A stretch of 64,000 bases of DNA from Methylicorpusculum oleiharenae (GTDB lineage Bacteria > Pseudomonadota > Gammaproteobacteria > Methylococcales > Methylomonadaceae). Below, piece after piece: positions 42,963 through 52,568 of the stretch (position 1 is the stretch's first letter; each line of letters starts with the position of its first letter). The stretch is taken from contig NZ_WUTY02000001.1 of the NCBI RefSeq assembly GCF_009828925.2, positions 124,001 through 188,000 of the forward strand. The letters run 5' to 3'. The notes under the pieces were generated by a model. It worked only from the letters and a program-made list of their open reading frames with translations. It was not told the origin of the DNA and searched no databases. The translations under genes and the position numbers were made by a program.

Positions 42963-44366
42963 TTATAGGTTATCGCTACCTGTACTTGCAACGCGTGTTT
43001 CCATCGGTGAAAAATGTTTGAAATAACTATCAATGCCGTTAAACACAGCTCTGGCTAACGTATCCTGATGCGCACTATTCTTTAGCCTCTCCTCCTCCGT
43101 CGGATTGGAAATAAAGGCCATCTCAACCAAAATAGAAGGTACATCCGGTGATTTCAAGACTAAAAACTCGGCCTTTTGAACCGCATTCTGATGAACCTGA
43201 CCTGCTTTTTTCAAGCTTTTCAAAACAGTCGAGGCTGCGTTAACACTGGCTTCCTGGGTAGCCGTCTGTGAAAGATCAAGTAAAACTTTGGCTAACACAT
43301 CATCTTTGTCAACCAGACTGACGCCTCCGATCAAATCCGCTGCATTTTCCTGGTCCGCCAGCCAACGAGAAGCCTCGTTACTAGCCCCTGCAGTAGACAG
43401 CGTAAAAACCGAGGCACCTTGTACATCGGCCTGCTGGAATGCATCGGCATGTATCGAAACGAATAAATCGGCATTGGCGTCTCTAGCGATATTCATACGC
43501 TCCCTGAGACTGATGTAGTAATCCCCTTTTCGGACTAATACCGCTTTCATTCCGGATTTAGCGTTGATCATTCCGGCCAGTTTTTTGGCAATAGCCAAAG
43601 TCACTTCTTTTTCATGCGTACCTTTTGGGCCATGAGCACCAGGATCCTCACCGCCATGTCCGGCATCAATCGCGATAACGATATCCCCTGCTCTTTCAGC
43701 AGCCGATTTTGTTTGCAAAAGAGGTTCCTTTGCCTCAACTTCGTTTTTTACGGATAACGTTTCTGCTTGTGAAGCGGCTTTTTCAACCGGAGCCGGAGTA
43801 GGTTCTTTCGCAGCCACTGTTACCGGTTTTTCAGAAGTAAAATCCTTCTTGGAATCGCTTTCTACCTTAACCGGTTTCTCTGTTTCTTTAGTCACAGCTG
43901 CTGATACCGATTCACTAGCCGGGACGGTTTTAGCCATACGCGGTTTGGATGCTTTATCCGGATCAACGCCTTTAGGAAAAAAATCAACAATCAATTGATG
44001 GCCTTTAGCTTTTCCACCCGATACAGGAGAAACCCTGGGTGTTCCGGATTTTTTCAAATCAATAACCACTCTCAAATCACCCTCGTTACGCAAAGCGCTT
44101 CTAACTCTTGAAAACAAAGGATGATTGTTTGAAGGCTGGTCTAATGGCCCTGATAACCTGACATTTTTGAAATCGATCACCATGCGCGGCGGATTATCCA
44201 GTAAAAAAACCTGTTGATCAGACTCTGCAGTGAGATCAAAAACCATTCGAGTGTGATCGGACGCTATCCAGTGGTGTAATGCATTCAAACCCGCCTGATC
44301 TGCATGAACACAAAATGTTATCAATTGCAGTACCGGAATCATGAGGAGTTTCCAGACGCTATGCAT
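42963..44366 (-). CDS. N-acetylmuramoyl-L-alanine amidase (AmiC/AmiB type)
   Basis: 467 residues with a signal peptide (about 22 residues). An AMIN domain follows (RMVFDLTAESDQQVFLLDNPPRMVIDF, cut as RMVFDLTAESD), then a long K/E/P linker of about 80 residues. The zinc amidase domain begins IVIAIDAGHGGEDPGAHG, with EKEVTLAIAK, FVSIHADAFQ and ILVEMAFISNPTEE. It splits daughter-cell peptidoglycan, removing the stem peptide in the periplasm. The linker is longer than usual. It is in the ancestral nnr-tsaE-amidase-mutL-miaA cluster; mutL is displaced by the inserted PEP-CTERM module. Confidence 0.93.
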   Translation of the reverse strand: MHSVWKLLMIPVLQLITFCVHADQAGLNALHHWIASDHTRMVFDLTAESDQQVFLLDNPPRMVIDFKNVRLSGPLDQPSNNHPLFSRVRSALRNEGDLRVVIDLKKSGTPRVSPVSGGKAKGHQLIVDFFPKGVDPDKASKPRMAKTVPASESVSAAVTKETEKPVKVESDSKKDFTSEKPVTVAAKEPTPAPVEKAASQAETLSVKNEVEAKEPLLQTKSAAERAGDIVIAIDAGHGGEDPGAHGPKGTHEKEVTLAIAKKLAGMINAKSGMKAVLVRKGDYYISLRERMNIARDANADLFVSIHADAFQQADVQGASVFTLSTAGASNEASRWLADQENAADLIGGVSLVDKDDVLAKVLLDLSQTATQEASVNAASTVLKSLKKAGQVHQNAVQKAEFLVLKSPDVPSILVEMAFISNPTEEERLKNSAHQDTLARAVFNGIDSYFKHFSPMETRVASTGSDNL

Positions 44367-44448
44367 ATATTTACCTGAAATAATAATAAACTGGATTAAA
44401 GTATAACAATATGTCTTTGTTTTTTCATGTCAGTTTGGAATTATTTTT

Positions 44449-44871
44449 TTACCCCTCCTTCCTCCACTCCATTTGCATCGAACGGCCTTGTGCCAGTAAA
44501 TCCAGACGGATCAGAAGGTCGGCCTCGGGCAAAATGCCCAGCCCCATTTCAGGCCATTCAAACAAACAGACCGCCTCTTGCGCCAGATAATCTTCGATGC
44601 CCATCCAGATCAATTCTTCAGGGTCTCTGATCCTATATAAGTCAAAATGAAATAGTGTGCGATCGCTGGTTAAATACTCCTCGACGACGGTATAGGTTGG
44701 GCTTTTCACCACCCCCTGATAACCGGCAGCCCTCAACAAACCTCTGACAAAGGTTGTCTTGCCCGCCCCCAGTTCACCCTGCAGGTAAACGATGCATTTT
44801 TTCGGCAACAGCGGCCATAAATCTGCACCAGCCGCTTCGGTTGCTTCGGTATCTTGCAGTTCGACGATCAC
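44449..44871 (-). CDS. tsaE: tRNA threonylcarbamoyladenosine biosynthesis ATPase
   Basis: 140 residues, normal length. P-loop LQGELGAGKTTFVRGLL, SPTYTVVEEY, HFDLYRI and FEWPEMG are all TsaE marks. It works with TsaB and TsaD to make t6A37 in ANN-reading tRNAs. The ATG overlaps the nnr stop by 4 bases, and the amidase gene follows after about 80 bases. Confidence 0.95.
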   Translation of the reverse strand: MIVELQDTEATEAAGADLWPLLPKKCIVYLQGELGAGKTTFVRGLLRAAGYQGVVKSPTYTVVEEYLTSDRTLFHFDLYRIRDPEELIWMGIEDYLAQEAVCLFEWPEMGLGILPEADLLIRLDLLAQGRSMQMEWRKEG

Positions 44872-46334
44872 TCGTTCACCAACTGTCTCAGATAAGACAT
44901 TAAATCCCCCGCCAACAAGCCTCTTTCACCGCCCGCCTGGGCAGCCAAATCGCCGGCCAGTCCATGAATATATACCCCTTGTTCGGCGGCGGTCTGCAAA
45001 CTTAATCCTTGGGCAATTAAGCCTCCAATCACTCCGGAAAGCACATCTCCCATGCCCCCGGACGCCATACCGGGATTACCCGTGGGTGAAATGGCGATAT
45101 CGGTTTTATTGGCAACTAAAGAACCTGCACCTTTTAATACAACAATACCGCCATAGGCTTTTTGCATTTCACTGACGGCATAAAACCGGTCAGCTTCAAT
45201 AGCGGCAATCGATGCGGTCAACAATCTTGACGCTTCGCCAGGGTGCGGCGTCAGCACCCAGTTGTCACGGTGGACAGTCCCCCTGGACAATATAGTGAGT
45301 CCATCCGCATCCATCACAATCGGTTTGTCAGACTGCAAAACCGCATCAAACAAAGACCGACCCCAAAGCTGGCTGCCCAGCCCGGGCCCCAACACAATGA
45401 CACTGGCACGCTTGATTCGCTCACTCAACTGATAAGCATCAGAAATGCCATGGCACATGATCTCCGGCCTATCCAGATTCAAAGTCAATGCGTGCTCGGG
45501 CCGTGTTGCGACAGTCACCAGACCCGCCCCTATTCGCAGCGCGGCTTCGGCCGCCAATCTTACCGCCCCCGAAAAACCATAATCGCCACCAACAATCAGT
45601 ACATGGCCGTTTACCCCCTTGTGCGCGCAGCGGCTCCGGCGTGCAAACGGAATACGCATCAACCGGCGCGCTGAACAGTGCTGCCTTTCGTAAACTTGCT
45701 GAGGAATATCGAGATCCGAAAAAAGGATGGTTCCGCAGAAATCCGCCGCATCGCCCGTGAATAGGCCTTGTTTAAGCCCAACCAGGGATACGGTGTAATC
45801 AGCTTTGACAGCCTCCCCCATCACTTTGCCTGTATCGGCGTTTAGGCCTGAAGGTATATCCGCCGCTATCACCGGACTTGCAGAGGCGTTGATTGCGTTA
45901 ATGGCCTTTGCATAAAGTCCTGAAACAGGCCGATCCAACCCTGAGCCCAATAAGGCATCTACAATTAAATCTGTTTCAAGCGCAGAGTCCGGCGTGAATG
46001 GTTTAAAAATCCCGCCAGCAAGTGTGTAAGCCTCAAAAGCCAGACGGGCATCGCCCTTGAGTGCCGCACCGTCAACAATCGGGTAAACACAGGCGTTTAT
46101 ACCCGCTTCCAATGCAAGCCTTGCAACTACGTAACCGTCCCCGCCATTATTGCCGCCGCCGCAAAAAACAGCCCAATTCCGGCAATCAGGACAGTTGCTT
46201 ACTATGGTATTAAAAATAAAGTCGCCAGCCCTTGACATCAACTCATAGCCGGTAATGCCGTATTCCTCGATCGCAATTCTATCGAATGTTCTTACTTGAT
46301 TAACACGATAAAGTTCTATAGGTAGATCTTGCAT
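44868..46334 (-). CDS. nnr: Bifunctional NAD(P)H-hydrate epimerase/dehydratase
   Basis: 488 residues. The N-terminal epimerase half (YjeF_N) holds VFCGGGNNGGDGYVVAR and AADIPSGLNADTG. The C-terminal ADP-dependent dehydratase half holds GHVLIVGGDYGFSGA, VLGPGLGSQLWG, VMDADGLTIL, LTPHPGEASRLL, VVLKGAGSLVA and GNPGMASGGMGDVLSG. It repairs damaged NAD(P)H hydrates. First gene of the reverse-strand cluster, divergent from queG as in Escherichia coli, with 60 bases between. Confidence 0.96.
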   Translation of the reverse strand: MQDLPIELYRVNQVRTFDRIAIEEYGITGYELMSRAGDFIFNTIVSNCPDCRNWAVFCGGGNNGGDGYVVARLALEAGINACVYPIVDGAALKGDARLAFEAYTLAGGIFKPFTPDSALETDLIVDALLGSGLDRPVSGLYAKAINAINASASPVIAADIPSGLNADTGKVMGEAVKADYTVSLVGLKQGLFTGDAADFCGTILFSDLDIPQQVYERQHCSARRLMRIPFARRSRCAHKGVNGHVLIVGGDYGFSGAVRLAAEAALRIGAGLVTVATRPEHALTLNLDRPEIMCHGISDAYQLSERIKRASVIVLGPGLGSQLWGRSLFDAVLQSDKPIVMDADGLTILSRGTVHRDNWVLTPHPGEASRLLTASIAAIEADRFYAVSEMQKAYGGIVVLKGAGSLVANKTDIAISPTGNPGMASGGMGDVLSGVIGGLIAQGLSLQTAAEQGVYIHGLAGDLAAQAGGERGLLAGDLMSYLRQLVNE

Positions 46335-46394
46335 GATATGTTTACTTAAATTGTTAAAACCTGATTAAGTATTGATTATTTTCTATTATTTGCC

Positions 46395-47477
46395 ATGAAC
46401 AAACAAACTCTCACCGATTTTGCCGGACTAACCCATCAGATCAAGACCTGGGGTCTTGAGTTAGGCTTTCAGCAAGTCGGGATTAGCGGCATTGATCTCA
46501 GCGAAGCCGAACAACATCTTGAAAACTGGCTCCAGAATGGCTTCCAGGGCGAAATGAGTTATATGTCGCGGCATGGCCTTAAACGGTCACGGCCGGCCCT
46601 GCTGGAACCCGGCACCCAAAGCATCATATCCGTTCGAATGGATTACCAGACCGAAGCGGAGCCGGCCATGACCCAAAACCTCGAAGCGCCTCTCGCTGCA
46701 TACATATCCCGCTACGCGTTAGGCCGCGACTACCACAAAGTATTACGGTCACGGCTGCAAAAACTGGCTGATCGTATTCACGAAATAACAGGACCTTTCG
46801 GCTATCGCGTGTTCACCGATAGCGCTCCGGTCATGGAAAAGGCGATTGCCGAAAAAGCAGGCATCGGCTGGATAGGCAAACACAGCAATCTGATCAACCG
46901 GAAGGCAGGATCCTGGTTTTTTCTTGGCGAAATTTACACTGACTTACCCTTGCCTGCTGATGTGCCCGCATCATCTCACTGCGGAGACTGCGCTGCCTGT
47001 ATTGACATCTGCCCGACCCGAGCCATTGTGGCACCTTATCAGGTTGATGCAAGATTATGCGTCTCCTATCTTACGATAGAATTACAAGGATCAATTCCTG
47101 AAGAGTTAAGACCGCTGATCGGTAACCGGATATACGGCTGCGACGATTGCCAGTTGATTTGCCCCTGGAACCGTTTTGCGAGATTGACTTCAGAACAGGA
47201 TTTCAACCCCCGTCACCGACTTAACAGCAGGCAGTTGATGGATCTTTTCGGCTGGGATGAACCCGCATTTCTGACTTATACGGAAGGCTCGGCAATTCGC
47301 CGGATCGGGCATACGCGCTGGCTAAGAAACATTGCCGTCGCATTGGGAAATGCTCCCCCATCTGACGAGATAATTGAGAAACTCAACACACAACGCTCAC
47401 ATAATTCAGAAGTGGTTAGAGAGCATATCATCTGGGCTATCAATCGCCAGCAGGATAAATTTGATAAATTAGCTTGA
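46395..47477 (+). CDS. queG: Epoxyqueuosine reductase
   Basis: 360 residues. N-terminal B12-binding domain of the DUF1730 kind (GFQQVGISGIDLSEAE, RYALGRDYHKVLRSRL, FTDSAPVMEKAIAEKAGIGWIG cut here). Two 4Fe-4S sites follow in CGDCAACIDICPTRAI and YGCDDCQLICPWN, then HEAT-like helices (WLRNIAVALGNAP). It finishes queuosine synthesis in tRNA. Divergent from nnr, matching the conserved order. Confidence 0.96.
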   Translation: MNKQTLTDFAGLTHQIKTWGLELGFQQVGISGIDLSEAEQHLENWLQNGFQGEMSYMSRHGLKRSRPALLEPGTQSIISVRMDYQTEAEPAMTQNLEAPLAAYISRYALGRDYHKVLRSRLQKLADRIHEITGPFGYRVFTDSAPVMEKAIAEKAGIGWIGKHSNLINRKAGSWFFLGEIYTDLPLPADVPASSHCGDCAACIDICPTRAIVAPYQVDARLCVSYLTIELQGSIPEELRPLIGNRIYGCDDCQLICPWNRFARLTSEQDFNPRHRLNSRQLMDLFGWDEPAFLTYTEGSAIRRIGHTRWLRNIAVALGNAPPSDEIIEKLNTQRSHNSEVVREHIIWAINRQQDKFDKLA

Positions 47478-47614
47478 TGATACAAGGAAGAATTACGCTA
47501 GACTTAACCTGAAAACCCTCTTTAAAAACAGGTTGGACTGGCTTTAAACACCAGCTTAGAGTATCTTTAGAGGGATTTATTGCCTTACTGAATTTAAGAA
47601 AAAGTTGCCACAAA

Positions 47615-49465
47615 ATGCATAGAAAATATAACTACGTAATACACCGATTCGCAATCCTGAGCTGCGTGTTTTTATTCATATTTTCTGCTCATGCCAATGA
47701 GAGCAGCTTTGAAGATCAAATCAGGGAACGCTTCGAATCAGCCATGGCCGGAACGCCTATGGTCGTCAAGCAAAAAACCCTGCATGCCCAAGAGGAAATG
47801 ATCAAGTTTTATTCTGAACGTCTTTATCAGCCCGCCTGGAGTAACAGCGAAAAACTGACACCCTCCATTCAAGCGCTAAGACAGGCTTTGGCGCATACTG
47901 AAGAGCACGGCATGAACCCCGAGGTTTACCATACTTCGGCGATTACAGAATTATTAACCGAACTCAACAGCGGCAACGGCAGCTCATCCGCATGGGTTGA
48001 TCTTGATTTACTGCTAACCGATGCATTCCTAACCTACAGCTCTCACATCCTTTTCGGCCAGGTCAACCCCGAAACACTAAGACCCGAATGGCGGGCAGGA
48101 AAACGTTCAACCGATTTACTGGGGCTACTAAAAAGCTCATTGGAAAACAACAGCGTTGAAGAATCGTTGACACAATTGATTCCACGGCACGCTAGCTATC
48201 AGTCACTACTCAAAACGCTTTCTGAATACCGGAGCATTCAACGCACGGGAGGGTGGGCTCGAGTGCCGGAAGGTTCAAAACTCATCAAGGGCGCCAGCGA
48301 CAAACGCATCATTCAACTGCGTGAAAGACTGATAGCGACCAATGATGCCTCTCCGGAAGATAACACTAAAAGCAAAATCTACGATGAAAAACTCAAACAG
48401 GCTGTAGTCCGCTTCCAAAAACGCCACGGCCTTGATGGTGACGGAGTGATAGGGACAGGAACTCAACAGGCTCTGAATATCAGTGTCGAGGAACGCATTG
48501 GACAAATTATCGCTAACCTTGAGCGTTGGCGCTGGCTTCCTTCAGACCTTGGCAAGCGTCATATTATGGTCAATATCCCCGGCTATAAACTGACCATGAA
48601 AGAAAATGACAAAACGGTTTTGGAAATGCCGGTGATTGTAGGAAAAATCACCCGGGAAACGCCTATTTTTACCGAAAACATGACCTATCTTGTCATCAAT
48701 CCAACCTGGACTGTGCCAAAAAGCATTGCCGGCAAAGACAAATTGCCTATCTTGAGAAGGGACCCTTCCTATCTGAAACGGCACAACATGGTACTTTATA
48801 GCGGCCAAGGATCCAATGCAGTAGAAATCAATCCTTACTCGGTCAACTGGTCGGGCATCAATCCCAACAACTTTCCTTTCCGCATTGTGCAAAAACCCGG
48901 ACCGAATAACGCATTGGGAAAGATAAAATTTATGCTGCCCAACAAGCACAATGTTTATCTGCATGACACCTCGGAACCCAATCTTTTCAAGAGAAGCGAG
49001 CGGTCTTTCAGTTCAGGTTGTATTCGAGTTTCACAACCCCACACGCTGCTGAATGCCGTACTTGAAAATAACACTCGCCTGGCACCCGAAGTCATTCAGA
49101 GCGCGTTAAAAAGTACTGATAAAAAAACAGTGACACTACTCAATCCCATACCTGTCCATATTTCTTATTGGACAGCATGGGCCAATGAAGACGGCTCCAT
49201 CAATTTCCTTAGAGACATTTATGATCGTGACCGTCAGTTGATGAGTGCGCTGGAAAAAATAACGTCGGTTAAGCAAACTCCGACGCTCCCCGTCCCCACT
49301 CCTGAACCACCCAAAGCCGATATGATCACAGCCCCTCCTAAATTGGATATTCCGGTTAAGGTTGAACAAGAAGCCATTGCCCCGCAAGTCATCCCTGCTG
49401 AATCAAAAAGCTTTCGCTTTCCTTTCTTCTCATTTGGCGACGACAAAGAGCCTTTGAAAGAATAA
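47615..49465 (+). CDS. L,D-transpeptidase, YcbB/LdtD type
   Basis: 616 residues. Signal peptide (ILSCVFLFIFSAHA), an alpha domain, a peptidoglycan-binding domain (AVVRFQKRHGLDGDGVIGTGTQQALN), then the YkuD catalytic domain. YkuD motifs are MVNIPGYKL, INPTWTVPKSIA, HDTSEPNLF and SSGCIRVS with the nucleophile C469. The last 70 residues are a proline/lysine-rich tail unlike the E. coli enzyme. It makes 3-3 cross-links in the wall. Likely ends at the hairpin at 49480-49512. Confidence 0.92.
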   Translation: MHRKYNYVIHRFAILSCVFLFIFSAHANESSFEDQIRERFESAMAGTPMVVKQKTLHAQEEMIKFYSERLYQPAWSNSEKLTPSIQALRQALAHTEEHGMNPEVYHTSAITELLTELNSGNGSSSAWVDLDLLLTDAFLTYSSHILFGQVNPETLRPEWRAGKRSTDLLGLLKSSLENNSVEESLTQLIPRHASYQSLLKTLSEYRSIQRTGGWARVPEGSKLIKGASDKRIIQLRERLIATNDASPEDNTKSKIYDEKLKQAVVRFQKRHGLDGDGVIGTGTQQALNISVEERIGQIIANLERWRWLPSDLGKRHIMVNIPGYKLTMKENDKTVLEMPVIVGKITRETPIFTENMTYLVINPTWTVPKSIAGKDKLPILRRDPSYLKRHNMVLYSGQGSNAVEINPYSVNWSGINPNNFPFRIVQKPGPNNALGKIKFMLPNKHNVYLHDTSEPNLFKRSERSFSSGCIRVSQPHTLLNAVLENNTRLAPEVIQSALKSTDKKTVTLLNPIPVHISYWTAWANEDGSINFLRDIYDRDRQLMSALEKITSVKQTPTLPVPTPEPPKADMITAPPKLDIPVKVEQEAIAPQVIPAESKSFRFPFFSFGDDKEPLKE

Positions 49466-49479
49466 TCTCAACACGAAAG

Positions 49480-49512
49480 AATAAATGCGTTGATCCGTTC
49501 AACGCATTTATT
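49480..49512 (+). terminator. Hairpin terminator after the L,D-transpeptidase gene
   Basis: A 14-base perfect stem (AATAAATGCGTTGA and TCAACGCATTTATT) around a 5-base loop, starting 15 bases after the stop. It is flanked by T/A tracts and could work in both directions, though the T-run is short. Confidence 0.65.
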
Positions 49513-49658
49513 TCATAGACCCACTCCGCGCTTAGTCGCCTTAAAAATTCACCCTGCTGCCTACTGCCTACTCATCTAACAAAACCGGTATATAAAGCTC
49601 ACATTATTCTGTATCCAGCCGATAACATGGCCAAACCGATTTTTTACAGGCGGCGCAG

Positions 49659-50741
49659 ATGAAAATTGAGAGCTCAACTATCCAGCTTTCCGGCCAACGT
49701 TCAGCAACTGAAACACGAACAACCCGTGAATCGTTGAACGCATGGATTGGCCGTCAACAACCGGATGAAGCCTCTTCTGACTCGCGACGAACTCAAAATA
49801 ATCCGCTATTAGCCGATAGAGTGAGCCTTTCGATCCCAAGTTTCTCCGAAGAGCCAAAAACCAAAGCCCAACCCAGCGGTGAAATTGACCCGGAAAAAGC
49901 GCTGGAAAATGATCCGCGTCTTCAACTCATGAAACGCATGCTGGAAGCTTTGACAGGGCAAAAAATCCATCTCACCGGCATAAATCCTTTGGAGTCAGTT
50001 GATGAACAGCAGCAAATTACTTCGCCTGATGCGAATACAGGGACCACTCAGGCACCACCTAACCCCACGGCAGGTTTCGGGCTCGAATATCATCGAGTTG
50101 AAACGGTTTACGAAGCAGAGCAGACCACATTTTCAGCTAAAGGAATCGTAAACACCGCAGACGGAAAAACCCTTCACTTGTCAGTTCACTTGGCCATGAG
50201 CCGGGAATATTTTGAACAGAATGAGGTCAGCGTTCGTTTGGGTGATGCCGTCATGAAAGACCCTTTAGTGCTTAATTTCAATGGACTAGCCGTTCAACTC
50301 ACCGATACAAAATTCAGTTTCGATATTGATTCTGACGGAATCGAAGATCAAATAGCGTTTGTCCGTTCCGGCAGCGGCTTTCTGGTGATCGATAAGAACG
50401 GGGACGGCAGCGTGAATAACGGCCAGGAACTGTTTGGCGCAGTCAGCGGCGATGGCTTCGAAGAGTTAACCACCTACGATGATGACAAGAATTTATGGAT
50501 TGATGAAAATGATGGCGTTTTTAAAAATCTTCGACTCTGGACAAAAGATGAACAAGGTCATGACACTTTAAGCACACTGACTGAAAAGGAAATCGGCGCG
50601 ATTTATCTGGGCCAGACCAGTACGGGCTTTTCACTCAAAAACAATCAAAACCAGCTTTATGGACAAATCAAAAGTACGGGGCTGTTCCTTAATGAAAACG
50701 GGACTGCCGGTACTGTGCAACAAATTGATTTGGCAGCCTGA
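49659..50741 (+). CDS. Hypothetical protein with calcium-binding-type DxDxDG motifs
   Basis: 360 residues, no signal peptide. The N-terminal 130 residues are polar and look disordered. The C-terminal half carries FDIDSDGIEDQIAFV, then LVIDKNGDGSVNNGQELFG, DGFEELTTYDDDKN, WIDENDGVF and LRLWTKDEQG, an EF-hand/dockerin-like calcium-loop series. Proteins with this GSGFLVIDKNGDG core are widespread in proteobacteria without a known function. The N-terminal MKIESS opening resembles that of the DUF5610 gene nearby. It stands alone, convergent with the MarC gene. Confidence 0.75.
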   Translation: MKIESSTIQLSGQRSATETRTTRESLNAWIGRQQPDEASSDSRRTQNNPLLADRVSLSIPSFSEEPKTKAQPSGEIDPEKALENDPRLQLMKRMLEALTGQKIHLTGINPLESVDEQQQITSPDANTGTTQAPPNPTAGFGLEYHRVETVYEAEQTTFSAKGIVNTADGKTLHLSVHLAMSREYFEQNEVSVRLGDAVMKDPLVLNFNGLAVQLTDTKFSFDIDSDGIEDQIAFVRSGSGFLVIDKNGDGSVNNGQELFGAVSGDGFEELTTYDDDKNLWIDENDGVFKNLRLWTKDEQGHDTLSTLTEKEIGAIYLGQTSTGFSLKNNQNQLYGQIKSTGLFLNENGTAGTVQQIDLAA

Positions 50742-50744
50742 TTG

Positions 50745-51395
50745 CTAACCTCCATTTGCCGCAATGGGAGTGAGTAAGCCGCTTTGCGCAATTCCATCAA
50801 AAATAAACTGAACGGCCAAGGCTGACAGCAAGATACCGGATATGCGGGTGACGACCTGAATACCCGTAACACCTAAAAATCGTTGAATTCGGCTCGCCAT
50901 CAGCAATGCCAACAAAGTCAACAACATCATCAGAAATAATGAGCCCAAAATAATCATTTGATGCGCCCAGTTATCTTTAGCCTGAGCCATTAGTAAAACC
51001 ACAGCTCCCATCGCGCCTGGACCGGCAATCAGTGGAGTTGCTAGTGGAAATACCGAGATATCACTTTTCAATCGGGCTTCATGAACTTCTTCTTCGGTAG
51101 TAGAAGTTGCTCCGGATGAGCGTGCAAATACCATATCAATTGCAATCATCAACAGCAAAATACCACCTGATGTTGTTAACGCAGCAATCGATATTCCAAG
51201 CCCCATTAATAAAAAATCACCTGTTAAAGCAAATAGAAACAAGATAGCTGAGGCAATCAATGTTCCACGCCATGCATAGGTAGACGTTTCGTCAGGTGAG
51301 GCATCGGCAGTCAATACGGCAAAGACCGCAGCCACATCTAACGGACCGATGGTCGTAAACAGTGTCGCCATGGCGACGGCGGCAATTTCTAACAT
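50745..51395 (-). CDS. MarC-family integral membrane protein
   Basis: 216 residues with six predicted membrane segments. Family features are FTTIGPLDVAAVFAVLT near the start, GGILLLMIAIDMVF, FPLATPLIAGPGAMGAVVLLM and VTRISGILLSALAVQFIFDGI. The family was once linked to multiple antibiotic resistance, but its substrate is unknown. A small solute transport role is often assumed. It lies between the calcium-loop protein and DUF5610, on the reverse strand. Confidence 0.88.
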   Translation of the reverse strand: MLEIAAVAMATLFTTIGPLDVAAVFAVLTADASPDETSTYAWRGTLIASAILFLFALTGDFLLMGLGISIAALTTSGGILLLMIAIDMVFARSSGATSTTEEEVHEARLKSDISVFPLATPLIAGPGAMGAVVLLMAQAKDNWAHQMIILGSLFLMMLLTLLALLMASRIQRFLGVTGIQVVTRISGILLSALAVQFIFDGIAQSGLLTPIAANGG

Positions 51396-51582
51396 GAAGC
51401 TACCGAAAACAAAATTTATCCATGTAATTCGAAAAAATCATCTGCTCGCTGATCCACGAAAAACTCTAAAAGCACGAAATTATTCAACTCATAGCCCCAA
51501 ATGAACACCGCCACGCCAAGAGAAAAGACCGATTGTTTTTAGTGTCTTTCTTAAGTGCCCTAGACTATCAGTTTTTTTGGGC

Positions 51583-52239
51583 TCATAGGTTGACATCTGT
51601 TTCAACAACCTCGGAGCCTGACGAAGATTCTACCCTGGAAACAGGTGTTTTCTTATAGTTTTCAGCAAAGGCTTTCAGGCCGGCCTGTACCAGTTCATAA
51701 GTCTTGTCAATAGTGCCGACAGTATCGCCTTCCAGCACTTGCAATCCCTGCAAAATATCTTTTGCTTCGCTAAAGCCCTTGTCAATACCTCCGCCAATTA
51801 ATTGGACAAATTGCCCCATAGCGTCTTCATCCGATAACTCACTGTGATTTGCTCGGTATTGTTCAAAAAAGGCAGTTCCGAATTTAACGATACGGTCGGC
51901 GGTTGCCTCGGGAGAAACATCGATACCCTCATCATAAGCTTTCTGCAGCGCATCATCGCCGAATTCAGCTTTCAATTCCGCATTAATGCCTTCTAAGGCC
52001 GCCTTATAGGCCAGGGTTAACGGTTGATTACCCGTTTCCAGACTCACCTCATAAGAAGCCTCGAGAATACCTTGATTGAGTGCATCTTTAGGTGAAACAT
52101 CCGGAGCTTTAACCTGTTCTGAATTTTTTGCATGAGCGAGTTCCGACACCTTTTTTCCAAAAGGCTCTTCGGATTTGTTGGCAGGATCTTTGGCCAATTG
52201 ACTGACCGTCTGACCGAACGGTTGAATATTGATTTTCAT
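51583..52239 (-). CDS. DUF5610-domain protein
   Basis: 218 residues, no signal peptide, acidic. It begins MKINIQPFGQTVSQLA and repeats a similar phrase (PFGKKVSELA) at about residue 26, a small internal duplication. The DUF5610 part reads LEASYEVSLETGNQPLTLAYKAAL, INAELKAEFGDDALQKAYDEG, SPEATADRIVKFGTAFFEQYR, then GFSEAKDILQGLQVLEG. The family is uncharacterised, occurring in aquatic gammaproteobacteria. Separate promoter from the divergent P-type ATPase. Confidence 0.8.
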   Translation of the reverse strand: MKINIQPFGQTVSQLAKDPANKSEEPFGKKVSELAHAKNSEQVKAPDVSPKDALNQGILEASYEVSLETGNQPLTLAYKAALEGINAELKAEFGDDALQKAYDEGIDVSPEATADRIVKFGTAFFEQYRANHSELSDEDAMGQFVQLIGGGIDKGFSEAKDILQGLQVLEGDTVGTIDKTYELVQAGLKAFAENYKKTPVSRVESSSGSEVVETDVNL

Positions 52240-52568
52240 CTTGTGAGTCCTTGATAAACAGCTACCTAATGCATATCGGCAAACTCGATAAAATTATAAG
52301 TTTTTAACAGACAAATATCCGATTTACTCAAGAGTAAGGCAATTGTAAGCCTTATGGATTATTCTCGGGCAATTGAAACAGCCAACGGCATGGTCCGCTT
52401 CCCTCTGCTATCAAGATCCAAGCACCCTATCATCGAGAGCAGATAGCACTATGCTCAGTTATTGTTCAAAAATCAGAGTACCATGGCACTCAAAGCCAAT
52501 GAGCCGCACTTAAGTCTCCAAGCATCATTTTGCATTGAAATAATACCAAGAATACTAAGGAAATTATC
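52240..52568. other. Divergent intergenic stretch
   Basis: Holds the promoters of the DUF5610 gene (reverse) and the P-type ATPase (forward, AAGGAAATT ribosome-binding site). No repeat, RNA or small gene is recognised. Confidence 0.5.
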
